A stretch of DNA of 64,000 nucleotides from Sympetrum striolatum (Eukaryota; Arthropoda; Insecta; Odonata; Libellulidae). Under the pieces are notes generated by a model. It made no database searches, was not told the DNA's origin, and saw only the letters and a list, made by a program, of their open reading frames with translations. The number at the start of each line of letters is the position of its first letter. The first letter of the stretch is position 1. Both the position numbers and the translations under genes were made by a program. Where the stretch lies: the NCBI GenBank assembly GCA_947579665.1, contig OX388349.1:41487854-41551853 (forward strand), read 5' to 3'. This document shows, piece after piece, positions 50,477 to 62,828 of this stretch.

Positions 50477-52951
50477 TTATTTTAAGAACTGATCTATGGG
50501 CAGAAATTGAATTAAAAAATATTAAAAGGAGATGAAGACCAATATGATAAGAAAAAAGTTATTTTAAGTGTATTCAAATATTTGTGCTAGAGCTCAAGGC
50601 CCTCCAGAAAAAGCTTATGAGTACAAAGTTGTTTATACTAAACTGTTGAAAATAAATTAGAAGGAAATGCCAAAATAAAACGAAAGAATGACTTACAACG
50701 CGTACTTAATTATTGAGCCATTTGGTAATTACTTATTTTACTTTGATGTTTCATAAGTAAAAATAAACTTTACAGCATTTCGCTAATTTCAAACAAGTCT
50801 CGTTGTAAACTAGATAGCCTCATTGCAATATTCCAAGAACCATGAACTGGAGTGAAATTACGCGGTAATTATCTCAATAGTCTCCACTAGAACTCGTAAT
50901 TGTTCATTTTGTCTCCCTTGCTTCGGTTGGTTAACGATTGAGTAGTCATCATCACCAAAACCCAGCACTTTTAGATCTCTCTCTCAAAAGATGACAGGGC
51001 CCATATTGTGGTGGAATTATTGGGCGTGTTCAATAATTCCCTGATATTGGTACAATTCAGTATCACAGAGATGAAATATTTCTTGTTCGATCAACGTTAC
51101 CTTCTTTTCTATGTATTTTTAATCTATGATAATTTATCATATAATTATTATCTCTATCATTTTCCTCTTACCACTGTAGTGATTTTATCAAAAGTACTCA
51201 ATTTTTTATCAATTTAGGTGTTTAATTTCAATTTTATGAAGCGTAAATATTTAAAATATTTAAAATCGGAATCTCATTTTTTCTGCTTCCAAAATATTGT
51301 AAACGTAATTGTTCAAGAATCAAATCACTCATCATTTTCATTTCATAATTAGTTACATAACTCGTCGTCAGAAAATATTACTCATTTTTGACACATAACA
51401 TATTCATTTAAACGCTACAAAGTATACGTATGAGGCATTTACGGAATATATAAAATTTCTACCAAAATTTTTCCCATCTTTCAGAATAAATATTCTCTTC
51501 TAGATCAAAGATATTCCATGATACCGACCCACTAAATATTTACCGTTCAAGTAGCTACCATAAAAGCGTATTTAAACAAATAAATGATTTTTCTCCAATT
51601 CTGCTTCCTTATTTTATCCGAAGAGAACTCATAAATATCATGTTTTTAATAATGAAACTCATTTATGGTTACAGTCTCATTGCTGGAATATTGATATAGT
51701 TTTGCAAAATACAAAGAATCGTTTAGGAAAAGAAACTTGGATCACTGCTATTAATGAAATACAGATTCAAAAATATCCAATAGCCGTCTTTATCAGCTCT
51801 CCGCAACTCTTTGTTACAGATTTTTGGAAATAGCAGAAAAATCCGGATTACTGATCTGCCAGGTTCTTATAAGGTTAATATTTTGGTGGCAACGAGATTC
51901 TGAGCTCTGGAAAAGACGGATATTAATATTTTTATAAAATATGTCTTTACCCTGTATATGGTTTTAAAGATATATTATATAAAATATTTTTACAACCATT
52001 AACAAGATAACGACAAATGGTCGCTTGCTTTTTAATATCTCTTATGTATTTTTACTTCTCTGGAGCTAAAGTTAATTTCCAGCTTTGGGTCAGATCACCT
52101 CAGAATTAGGAGAAGTACAATTTGCATGCAAGTTCCAGCGTGCTGATACAAATGCTCTGAACGAGTAAATAAGCTACAAGTTTCTATGTTCGTAAGATCC
52201 AGATAGAAACCCTGAATAAACGTGTGTTTCCGGTACCTTCTCCATGCAAGTCTATGCCCGACATGCAAAAAGCGAATTAGGACCTCGTCCCTTGAATGCT
52301 AGAGAGTTAAGGTGTATATTCCTGTCGCGTCCAACTCTTGCTAGGTGGGATTTTGTCACTTCATTCCCTTTAATCCTGTAATTTTCTGTGAAAGGCCCGT
52401 AAAGCGCGCGATTTTTGAGATTTCCTCTCGGTTGAATGAGTCATTCAAAGCTTTTCGAAGATATTATCGAGTGGAGGGATGATGACGAGCAGACATTTGC
52501 TGATGGTTGCCCCGGAAACGAAGATTTTAAGAAGAAAAAGAGACCTAATGCTTCGTCATCAAAAGATATTTACTTGAAGATTTCACAAATAACCAATAAT
52601 AGTCTCTGTGAGTGGCATTTGATTATAAGAAAAATATGAATCCGAATTAGTCTGAGGACTATTCACATTTAAGAGCGAGAAATTTGCTTTTCTTCTTTTC
52701 TGGAATGAATCACACAATTAATTAAAAATCAATATCTCATCGCCTTGGTCTGAGGAATTTCCTCTAACCATTCAAAATCATTTGAAAGATAGTAAAAGAA
52801 AAATTTAGCATGTTAAAACAACGATATTTATATTTCTAAAATTATCTAATTAACAGTGAAAGTTTAAGAGAGTTGAATGAATAGGGAAAGTAATTTTGGT
52901 ATAATACTACATATTGAGGATCATATCTACAGGTATTTATATTTATATATA
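50477..52951. other. AT-rich non-coding DNA
   Basis: No gene recognised. The frames at 51008-51217 and 52436-52639 show no known domain. A mildly GC-richer patch covers 52100-52520. Confidence 0.5.
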
Positions 52952-53262
52952 TACAGTAAACCCTCGTTAACACGAATCTCAAGGGACCGGGCAAAGTGTT
53001 CGCGTTATGAAAAAATTCGTGTTAACCGTATCGTGGCAAAAAAGTCCTAATATACTTGCTGATATACTGACGTCTTTTACGATGTTGACGTATAAGTCGA
53101 TCACAAAAATCTCTATTAAGTCTTTATTTACTAATTGGTAAGTAAATATATTCCGTCATTTAATTTTTGCGATAAACACAATTAATTGGTAAAAACAAAT
53201 TTTTTACATCACAGTCCGACATAACATAAATACAAAAATAACCAGTCTTCAAAGTCAATATT

Positions 53263-54880
53263 TTAGCTTTTATTAGGTTTAAAGAAATCATGTGAATTCT
53301 TTTGCCGAAGAGTAGGGTGGAAATGGTTTATGCAGTCAAGTCTAATCCGATCCAAGTTATTGGAAAAGGTCTTGGAAACAATTGCCATTGCTGCATTTCG
53401 TTGGAGCAATTTTAGAGCCATTGTGACTTCTCCACGGGTGGGTGGCTCAAGCTCACTGTGTGTGAGGCTCACAGTGCCTCACTTTCATCCGAAGATGATT
53501 CTACGCTATTCGTTTTTACTTTCTCGTCAGGACAGGAACATACGGCCAGATCATTGTCAAACTCCGAACATTCTTCACTCAACTAAACCTGGAAATTTTA
53601 AGCAAAAACTCAATTTAAAGCTGTTTTTAAGACGATACAATCAACGCTCAAACTGCGGAGATATTCTCACGATACTTACCTTTGTCGACGAAAGTGTTTG
53701 CAAAAGCTCCCATTCCTCAGGTGTGTCCTTTTCAGTAGCCGCTCCTTGTCCAACAGCAGAATCGACATCACTATGGGTCCAAGCCTCATCGAAGCAACTT
53801 ATTATATGCTTTGCAGAAACAGATTCCCAAACTCTCTCCAATTGCTCTTACAGCATCCAAAACAGTCCAACTTAATTTATCACTTCCTTCCGCTGCTAGA
53901 ATCGCTGCTCGTACCAGATGAGTCCGATAATACCTCTTCAGTAGAGCGATGATTCCCTGATCCAATGGCTGCAAACGATTGGTTGTGTTTGGCGGATAAA
54001 ACCAAACCTTGACGTTAGTCAACTCCATTTTTCCTAGGTTGTGGGCAGCACAGTTGTACTTCGTGAGTAACACATGACGATTCTGAGCAGCCATTCGTCT
54101 ATTAAATCGCACGAGCCATTCACGAAATGCAGTGCCGTCAATCCATGCCTTCTTGTGGTGGGAGTAATCGCAGGGCAGCTTTGAAAGATCAATGTGCTTG
54201 AAGCATCGGGGCTCCTCGATTTTCCAATCACCCAATCTCGTAACTTCTCGCTTCCGTCCGCTTTGCAAGTGAGAACAACGGTCAATCACTGCTTACTGTG
54301 ACTGCCTCCATGGCATTTCTCTCCCTTAATTCTCAGAGTGCGGCTTGGCAAGAGGTTATAAAATACACCCGTTTCGTCCATGTTAAAAACGTCTCGAGAA
54401 GAGTACTTTTCTCGAAGAAGTTTAAATTCAGCCAGCCACTCATTGACACTTCCTTCGTTCACTCTATTTGCTTCCCCACATATCACTTGCGAAGAGATTC
54501 CATGGCATTTTTGGAATCGCCAAAGCCAGCCACTGGAGCACTTAAAGTCGTTTATTCCCAAGCTGGATGTAATTGGCAATGCCTTTTGCTGTATAACGGG
54601 TCCACTTATAGGCACGTCTGCTGCTCGGACGTGATTAAACCATTCCATTAATTCCTCTTCGAGGTCCTTAAAATGTGATACACGCATGCACTTTCCTTTC
54701 AGCTCAACACCTCCTGATGCAGCCGCTTCGTCAATTTTTTCGTGATTTTTGATTATCGTTGACAAAGCAATAAGGAGATTTTGGAATACCAAAATCGTGG
54801 GCAATCTGAGTTTTCGTCCGTGCTCCGCGTTCCTCCTCACTTAATATTTTAAGCTTCGTTTGAAGATAAATACTCATTTG
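53263..54880 (-). pseudogene. Tigger transposase, broken by frameshifts and a stop
   Basis: The parts are in normal order on the minus strand. The N-terminal helix-turn-helix reads KILSEEERGARTKTQIAHDF, GIPKS (about 54870-54780) and, after a frameshift, LSTIIKNHEKIDEAA. Next is the CENP-B-like second DNA-binding half (54650-54500: LMEWFNHVRAADVPISGPVI, WRFQKCHGIS). The DDE domain starts with FNMDETGVFY (first catalytic Asp). A stop after HSKQ is followed by LTVVLTCKADGSEK; another frameshift leads to EPRCFKHIDLS and HVLLTKYNCAAHN, where the second catalytic Asp is replaced by Tyr (codon at 54056-54058), and then LQPLDQGIIA (third Asp intact). A frameshift near 53840 precedes ERVWESVSAKHIISCF, and the C-terminal tail ends at 53263. 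At least three frameshifts, several stops and a lost catalytic residue make it inactive. Confidence 0.85.
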
Positions 54881-55072
54881 CTTTCATTTGCTCACTGCAA
54901 AAGAATATTTTGTTCCTGTAGCTACAGTTGTTCAGTAAAGACTCACTCACAGTCGTCGACACGAGGAGACTAAGAAAATTCATCCAAACTTACTCCCTGA
55001 CTCACTCCTTGCCTACCATTCTCACTATCTCATTGGGCCCCTTGCAATTTCTTGGGTGTCTTACATTGTATT

Positions 55073-55335
55073 CAGTGCCGGATTTAGGCAGTGGGCAGAG
55101 TGAGCTGTGCCCATAGGCCTCCACCAAGGTGACAATATGTAAAAAAAAATTGTAAAAAAATGGGGAACCCGATAACACCCCGTTGAGTCGCGGAGAAAGA
55201 GGGAAATTTCTCAACAAGTCAAGACAGATTGGGGGGGGGGGGCGATATAAAATATGAATTTCGCCAGATCGTCCAAAAAAGGCCTCCACCCGTTGGATTG
55301 CCCATAGGCCTCATATACCCTAGATCCGGCACTGG
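55073..55335. mobile_element. 263-bp hAT-type MITE nested in the Tigger element
   Basis: The ends are CAGTGCCGGATTTAG (55073) and the complement of CCAGTGCCGGATCTAG (ending 55335). The element is flanked by an exact 8-bp duplication, ATTGTATT, at 55065-55072 and 55336-55343. An 8-bp duplication and a CAGTG-type end are characteristic of the hAT superfamily. Inside is a second inverted pair, GCCCATAGGCCT on the left and again on the right, and a G run near 55220. No coding capacity. It inserted into the non-coding 5' part of the Tigger transposon, so it is younger than that element. Confidence 0.85.
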
Positions 55336-55622
55336 ATTGTATTGGATGCCTTACATTGTCTTCTGTTATCGTTTCAAAATGAGGTACCAAGGCAACGTAT
55401 TATCCTCCCAGCCATGGTTCTTATTCTGCCAGGCAGTTCGCCTTAAGCGAACTATATTATTCAAGGGATGGAGGAAACTGTTCGAAATTCGTCATAACCG
55501 AAATTCGTGTTAAACGAACAAAACCCCGTAAGACACTATACCTTCCTGCCGGGACCGTGATACTGTTCGCATTATCGAGAGGTTCGTGTTAAACGAGTAC
55601 GTGTTATCGAGGTTTTACTGTA

Positions 55623-58086
55623 CTTACCTATCTAGTTGCCATTCTAAGTTATTCACTGGGGTAAACAAGAAAATATTTGTATTGAATATATAATTTGGAA
55701 CTGTTAACGATAATTAAACCATGTTTTAATTCTATTATTACTCTTAAACTAAAAATCACTTATTCGATATCCATTCTGCTCGATTGTTGCGCAAATTTTG
55801 TATTAATAGTAGACTTGCCTCCTTTTCTAATAATGATGAAAGAGTTCGTGATTATGTTAAGTAAGTTTTTTTTCTCCACCTGCGTTTTATTTTAAATGCA
55901 AATCTCATCTTTTGTTGCTATTAACTTTTGCATTCATCCAGTTTTACGTCAATTACATAGCCCAAAAAATTTTAAATTTTTTTCGGTAACATGGATGTTA
56001 AAAGCTGTTTTAACTTATTCTGGGTCACTGATTACAGAAATGTACTCAGAAAAGTCCTACCTCGTAAATTTTCTTGTTATTGTACCAGTAACTTTTCCTA
56101 ATATCTTTACCGTAATTATGCACAATCTCGCAAAAATAATTTTTTTCGGTAACATGTAACGTGTCGACCCTAAACTAATTTAGGGTCACTAACTACGTAT
56201 ATAAACTTGAAAAAGCTCAATCACGAAAGGATATTTTGTTAAGGTGACTTTTACTTTTTTTGTCATCCGTAATTTCACATGTGTTTGCCTACACGGCAAT
56301 TATCATGTTAGAGTATTTTTCGCTCTATTCATCAATGTAATACGAAATAAACTAAATATGATAAGTAAATCAGATAGTAAAATAAGTTTAAAACTCTTTG
56401 GGAAATTAGCGTTAGTTTGTAGCGTGTAGCGTGAGTAGCGTGAGCTTGCGGGTACCGAAATCCGCACTCTTTTGAAGTCCTTGTCAACTCACCGTTTTGT
56501 TGCTCTTAGAATACTGTATAGGAATATAAATTAAATTCAAATATAGTGAATTAATACTCTTATATGTATCTAGAGAGTTACCAAATTAAAAAAATAAAGA
56601 TGAAAATCAACGAAGAAATTAATTAGTTCATTTAATGTTTATGCGAAATTTTCGAAAACTACGTGGTGGACAATTTTCACAAACACGGCTGAATTTATCG
56701 CAAAAACTTTAATAAGGTACAAGCATATACGTCAACGTTACCAAAACCTTGGCCTGTGTTATTAGACACATTTCTATTTCCGCACTCACAGGATTATACC
56801 TTTTTTAGAATTGGAAATGTTGATACCGTTTGATGTACGATTTATCTCAGGTGTCCTGAAAGCGCCCTCAAGTGAACCATTAAATGCTCACATTAACAAG
56901 AGTCAAGTCGATGCTGTTCAACTTTGAAGTCTTCGTCGTCCGTCGTTTGAAATTGGGTTCCATCCGTTTGCGATGGATTCGTGCTCTCAATTCCCTTCTG
57001 CTGCTAAAGAACTTTTCCCCTCCCTTGGGGAAATTCTGTTGCTTCCCACAGCAAAAGTGGGGCATTTTTGAACAGCAACTTTATTTTTTAGTAATATACG
57101 TCTTTTTAGAGCTAAAACGCCCTTGGTGAAGCCACTGTTGGGGTCGTGCCATAATGTAACAAAGTTAAAACACAGGCGGGCTCAGGGATTCGCGATTTAT
57201 TTATTTACCCTGGGTTTGAGAGTATGATTGCAGTCATAAAAGTTCTAGGATGCGGGAAAATTCTCATGTTTTGGACATGAAAATTTCTGTTTGCGTAGCC
57301 AACTTAAAAAAATTATCATTTAATCATTAACGTTTGAATCCTTTTAGAAAAGAGACATTTAATAAACTAACATATGACATTCAAAACTACGGATTTATTT
57401 AACTGTACAAGCGTCTTAACTCATCACTTCAGTCTGAATCAATCTTCGCAATATAAATAGACGTGAATACTTGTGTTTGTAAGTTCCGCTAAAACTCGAG
57501 GGCTAAATTTTGCGAACCTTCAATTTTTTCAGATTTTATTTTCTTTTTAAAGGAAAACATAGAATTATGGTAAAGTGTGGAGTTTGCTATTGTAATTCTG
57601 TTTTTTGTGTGCTATCATGACGTATAATACAATCCATCTCTGTTTCATGGACATAACATTTTTATAATCTCATGCCAACCGTAAACATTAATCTCCATCG
57701 GATGTAATTTGCTGCAAATACTTACGTATGAATGTGAGCATGAGTTTTTTTGTACACTTCAGTGTCTGTGTGTGTAGAAATATAATGCAGAAAGTTAATC
57801 CTACGATCCTACATTAATACGATCACTACAAATGTAGTGATTTCGTTTATTGACTTAATTGTAGAGATGCATTTTCATTAATTGGAACATATTCCCATAA
57901 GTCGTTCTCTCATAACAAAATGAGTTTTCCCACCCTTGTTAGAATAATTTGAAATCCCTATGTTGTAGTTAATTTTCTACGACCCTAAAGTTTTATAGAG
58001 AACCATCAGCTACCTCTTGATAACTTTATAGTAGCAGCAGTAGTATTGTTATAAGTACACCGACAGCTTTAGCCATTTCGCGCATT
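55623..58086. other. AT-rich non-coding DNA
   Basis: No gene recognised. The frames at 55695-56429 are Phe/Ile/Leu-rich from base composition. A slightly GC-richer patch at 56880-57250 has overlapping frames on both strands without known domains. Confidence 0.5.
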
Positions 58087-58162
58087 GGCTCCCACTGGGA
58101 ATCGAACCCGGGACCGCTTTCGCCAAGGGCAAACGCGCTCTGCATATGACTATACAGGAGCC
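58087..58162 (-). mobile_element. 76-nt tRNA-like sequence, probable SINE head or tRNA pseudogene
   Basis: On the minus strand GGCTCCTG at the start pairs with TGGGAGCC at the end, giving a 7-bp acceptor-like stem with wobble pairs. The T arm CCGGG-TTCGATT-CCCAG has one mismatch, and the B box GGTTCGATTCC is perfect. CAGAGCGC is the usual end of a D arm. The D stem does not pair and the anticodon arm (TTTGCC-CTT-GGCGAAA) needs a bulge and has a 3-nt loop, so this is not a working tRNA. The region 3' of it (minus strand, AATGCGCGAAATGGC onward) could be a SINE body. Confidence 0.6.
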
Positions 58163-59324
58163 AAGGTGACTTTATAACTGATGTATTGTTGCTATACGAC
58201 GTAGGGCTAAAAGAATTTATAGTCAGATGTCAGAATCTGCTTAAAATTTCACATCTCATGATACTGTGCTATGTACTCCAGGTCTTTTCTTTTTTGGGGG
58301 ACATATTCCTGTCAACGTCCGTATATTTATAGTACTGTTATTGCCTTAGCTGATAGGTGTCATTATATTGTTTTACCCAATCACATTATCACTTTCTTTC
58401 TATAAGGATATATCATTTTTATTGACACTGCTGTCCTCTATCAACACTTTGAGTCATTAAGTTGATGAGCGTATCCTCTGTAAATAAACCTTTGGACTTT
58501 TTTTATGGATTCTCAGGGAAATTCAAACCATCCGTGATTTCCAGGTAAAGGTCTGAGTAAACTTCTCTGAGAAGAAAAATCATTGAATATTACATTATTT
58601 CAACATTCTGCGTTGGTTTAGTTACGATATTGGACTATCTTCGTTGTATATTGTTTGGGGGTGTTGCTAAAATACAGGAAATAATACTAGGAATACGAGT
58701 AAGCTGGAGGAAGGAAGAATGAATGGATGATCATCTTCTTAAGCAGCTTCCTTTCAATGAATTTGAAAATGAAATACCTGATTTGACGTTGGTGAAGAAT
58801 AAAGCTCAAGTATTAAATTTAATCTAAGAATATATTTCACATTTTGTTTTCAATAAGATCACAACTAAAGATATTGTTGGATAAATACCATATTCACAAA
58901 GCAAAAAGCTAAATTTATTTATGAATAAATATGATGCAAATTTTCGAAGATTAATGGAGATTTAGGTTTGAACAACTAACACGTTTCTTTATGCGCTTCC
59001 TGCTTTCTCTGGGGTCTAACTGATTTGTACGTCTGCACTTATGCGGGCAGAAAGTGTAGGCCAAGTAGCAAACGTGATTAAATGCTAAAGTAAGCTGCAC
59101 GTATGTAAATACGCTCATGAAAATCTTGGTTAGACTTCTATAAGGATGGCAGCACTTTGACAATTCCGGATTTTCCTCTCACAAATTAGGGAGTCAGCTC
59201 TTAACTGAACATGAATATTGCTAGCTTGATGCAGTGAATTTATTTAATAAAACAAGAAATGACAATTTAATTTAATACATCTCTGGATGTTATACAATTA
59301 CTCATTATTTTGTTCAATTTTATG
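58163..59324. other. AT-rich non-coding DNA
   Basis: No gene recognised. A 34-codon frame at 58723-58827 (plus) and a 70-codon frame at 58951-59163 (minus) show no known domain. Confidence 0.5.
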
Positions 59325-59326
59325 TA

Positions 59327-60399
59327 GGGGATACCCGGGTAAAGAGGTCCTCTTAAGAGTTTACTGGCTACCTATATCTTCTACTATTTATAATTTTCTG
59401 ATCATACAACTTTTTATTGTAAAGACTACACCTTAATGTATCATTTCCAAAATAATGTATTTTTTGCAAATAGTATTACACTCGTTATCATAAAAATTTC
59501 GTAAGTTTGCAAAATGTCCACTTTAACCCGGTGCATGGGTAAGTGGTCCCCTAGTATAATTATATTAAATTTTCCCACAATATTCTTTTCTGGTCAGAAT
59601 TTCTTCACCTAAGACATAATGAATACATGATACATGACTAGATATAATTATCAAAGCACAATAACATTATTTATCACGAAAATAATAAGATTTAATAAAA
59701 TACATATCATTAACATTTGACAACACTTTACTATTCCAAGAAGTTATTCACTGAATAAATGATACATGACCATATGTAATTATCAAAGCACGATAGCATT
59801 ATATATCACGAAAATAATAGGATTTAATAAAATACTTATCATTAACATTTGACATTTTGCTATTCCAGCAAGTTGTTCACATTTCTTAATTTATTTATTA
59901 TTTTATGGTTATTTATAATCATAAGTCACAAATAAATTCGTTGCCAAAATCATCATCAACTCCTGCACACTCATCATGAGCCCGGTTTGAATTGTGGTTC
60001 TCTATGATAACTTGGGGAACCACTTTTCCCCACGTGTAATTTAAATTCAAAACCGTTAAAAAGAACTAAAAATAATAACGAAAGCGGAGGAAAACATACT
60101 TAAGATTTTAAAATGATCCCTGGCTCTACTAAAGAAATAGTTCAAATGAAATAATGTTAATATTATTAGAAAAATTATAGGTATAAAAACTTGCTTACCT
60201 TAGACTAATTGTCTCGGAAAGGCAATATTCTTCCCTGCTGAGAGCAAAATATTAAGCCACTCCTAACAGAGCATACAACTCAACTGACTTGATGGCGCGG
60301 AGATAGTGTGTAGTCCACAGGATAGATTACAGCCCTAACAAGGGAGAAAAACGTAGGGTAACACTTTACCCCGGGGGACCGCTTTAGACGGGTGTCCAC
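59327..60399. mobile_element. 1,073-bp TA-flanked DNA transposon, non-autonomous
   Basis: The left end GGGGATACCCGGGTAAAGAG and the complement of the right end, GTGGACACCCGTCTAAAGCG, are imperfect inverted repeats continued by GTCC. TA lies on both sides (59325-59326 and 60400-60401), as in Tc1/mariner and pogo elements. Related words recur inside: GGTAAGTGGTCCCC at 59539 and GTAACACTTTACCCCGGGGG at 60358. I find no transposase reading frame. The G/C-rich ends recall the pogo-like element at 49.2 kb, but their sequences differ. Confidence 0.7.
59621..59880. repeat. Two tandem units of about 132 bp within the transposon
   Basis: GATACATGAC starts at 59629 and again at 59761. The following 120 bases (TAATTATCAAAGCAC, ATCACGAAAATAATA, ATCATTAACATTTGACA, GTT.TTCAC) are repeated with about 90% identity. 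Confidence 0.9.
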
Positions 60400-60401
60400 T
60401 A

Positions 60402-61320
60402 TATTCATAAAAGTTGGAGTTATGATAACATTTGTCATGCTAAATTTTCTAGGAATAAGTCATTTTCCAATGATTTTCCGAATTCCATTCCAACAGGTTT
60501 TTTATTATAAAATAATGGAAACTTTACGTTGAATCTCTCTGGAGAAGATGCTGCAGTTGTAAACTCAAAGCATTTAAAAAATGAAATTTGGGAATACTGC
60601 TTCCCCCAGAGAATACATTACAACAATAAACTTAATTAGTCGCCACGTCTCTTAATATTCTTTTATTCGAAAAAAACAATATCTCGTAAAATAATTGGTT
60701 CCCAATGAATTCGTCCTCAAAAACCTTTAATTACTGGGATCACAAAAAAATTACGTTTGAAAGAGGAAACGTTAGAGGTGAACGCTCTCGCGCCTACTCA
60801 ATAATTGAAGCTCCCTCTAGCGGATTTTCTGCAGAAACAATAAGAAGGGAACACAGGAAGGGGAAGTTTCCAGGGAAAAAATTTTAAACGGTGCGAAAGC
60901 CGAAGGACAGAATTTCGATTGTTTGCACGGTGTTTTAAGGCCACGCAGAAGATTATTTGCCTTTGGAATTAAACAAAAACAAAGAGGTGTCAAGTTTGGA
61001 GAAAATTAAACTCGGATTGACTCTTTTGGTAATTAATACGAGTTTTATTTGCCGAGTTGGTGATCGGAAGTGTGATAATACGGGGAAAAGTGAGAGGGAG
61101 AATAAATTCGCTTGATTTAAAGGGGAGGGATTTTTGCGTTTCGAGATACATGACGCATTTCGAAGAAGAAATGGGATATTAATGGCTGGTCGTGGAATTG
61201 ACTGTTGTTCATGAATGATATATCTACCTTTTGTCTACATCTATCTTTTGTGAAATCAGAATGAATATAGATTCGTACATTCGTATCTTACTAAATCATT
61301 TCATTATTCATCTTTTTATT
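60402..61320. other. Non-coding DNA
   Basis: No gene recognised. A slightly GC-richer purine-rich patch covers 60700-61200; the frame at 60705-60887 shows no known domain. Confidence 0.45.
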
Positions 61321-61400
61321 CACTTCATCTACATCTACATTAATACCCTACAAGCCGCCTTTCGGCGTGTGGCAGGGGTTGTAAACACCAGTTGAACTGG
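61321..61400 (-). mobile_element. Solo 3' tail of the LINE family seen at 38.1 kb
   Basis: On the minus strand the sequence reads GTTCAACTGGTGTTTACAAC, CCCTGCCACACGCCGAAAGG, GGGTATTAATGTAGATGTAG. The plus strand at 38533-38605 has the same words in the same order. The tandem GTAGAT tail is the 3' end. Only about 80 bases of the element are present, which fits strong 5' truncation during target-primed insertion. Confidence 0.75.
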
Positions 61401-62828
61401 ACTTTGTACTCAGCACAAGTTCAGGGAATAATTACTTCAAATATAAGTATAAAGCTCTCTAATTATTTCAGTTTTACTATTTAAAATATATATTTTGAGT
61501 ATATTAAATACATTTTGCAAGGGTAAATGCCTGAATCCGAGAAATTCTCTGCTTGAGATCATATCATTCGGACACCAGTCGATACATACATTTATTCTCT
61601 ACTACTTTTGAATCTTTTCATGCGGCAAATTGCCTTTATATATTGTAAAAGGTTAAAAAAGTAAAGTGCAATTAACATACAAAAATAACTTACCTCGTAA
61701 TGTAAGTCTAATTTGGGTGACGGTTATCCATTTACTTTTCATTCTAAATGACTTCTCATTTGGTGAATGTAGCTTTCACTGCATCATCATTTACAATAAA
61801 GCTATTAATAAAGATAAATAATAATGATAAAAAATTCTGGAGTGATTAAATATTTCTATTTTCGCTAATCGATGAAATATGGATTTAACCCTTATTTTAG
61901 ATAAAATACTATAAATCAGCAAGTACATGAGCAGATTTGGGACAAATAGAATAAAAATATATAATTGGATAATTAATTAATTAATTAATTATCAATTAAT
62001 CAAAAATAAACTTGAAATTACCTCACGAATATTTTTTATGTGATTTGACATACATTTCATTACCAATTCCAATTACCCTCTTCGATAAAAAGGTCTACTA
62101 ATTAAAGGCTAAATAACCTGGTTAATTAACTTCCACTAAATTAAAAACCGATATTTACTGAAATGTATTGTAGCGAGTTTTAACGATTAACCTATCAACT
62201 GCCCAAAATTCAAATATTTTAGCTAAAATTTCCTTTATAGCTCAAATTGTTACAGAATAATCTGTGACCCAATTGATTCCCATTTCAGAAAATAAAATAT
62301 TTTTTCTGATGACTACTTTACTACACAGAATAGAAGTACAATGAAATCCAATCACTATTCCTCACTATTATAAGTCATCAACTAGGAAGTGATGAGAAAA
62401 ACTGTAGGACGTTGTCATAGGAAATCATGTCATCAAACTTAAAGAACAGAGTTCTCTCCTGGTTTCCAATGCGACGGCTAATGTGACCTTTTGTTTGAAC
62501 TCTTATCTTCATAGAATTCTCGTTACTCTAAAAAATAAAATTTGGTTGACAGGGAAATTCGATTACGAGGGTAAAATTTGCATTGATAGGATCAATTTAA
62601 ACATTTAACACCGTGATTCGGTGGGTAGAAAATATTTGTGTACTACCAGAATGATGAAAAAGTGACGCTAACAAGCCAACCAAATTAAAACAGCAATAGT
62701 AGCATGTAATTACTGTTAAATATTTTGGCTGGTGAGAAGAGCAAGCTAATTTCCATCCCAAAGAAGTTTTGATTCGTATGAAATAAAAATACCTATGCTA
62801 CGTTTCACGCCAACTTTATCATTCAATA
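61401..62828. other. AT-rich non-coding DNA with a short (TTAA)n run
   Basis: AATT units repeat at 61971-61990. No gene recognised. Confidence 0.5.

Larger units (their letters stand above)
52954..55620. mobile_element. Full-length Tigger-type (pogo family) DNA transposon
   Basis: The left end CAGTAAACCCTCGTTAACAC (52954) is matched by the complement of the right end, CAGTAAAACCTCGATAACAC (ending 55620). TA is present on both sides (52952-52953 and 55621-55622). The length of 2,667 bp includes a later 263-bp MITE plus its 8-bp duplication, so the original was about 2.4 kb, a normal autonomous Tigger length. Words of the terminal repeat (CGTGTTAAACGA) recur near the right end. The transposase reading frame runs on the minus strand and is broken. 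Confidence 0.92.

Noticed and set aside
53330..53875. 181-codon plus-strand frame in the Tigger element
   Set aside because: It is antisense to the broken transposase, whose motifs are clear on the minus strand.
58087..58162. Functional tRNA gene
   Set aside because: The length, acceptor stem and B box fit, but the D stem does not pair and the anticodon loop is only three bases with a bulged stem.
58723..58827. 34-codon frame with balanced amino-acid composition
   Set aside because: It is too short and has no upstream context or family match. It could equally be chance.
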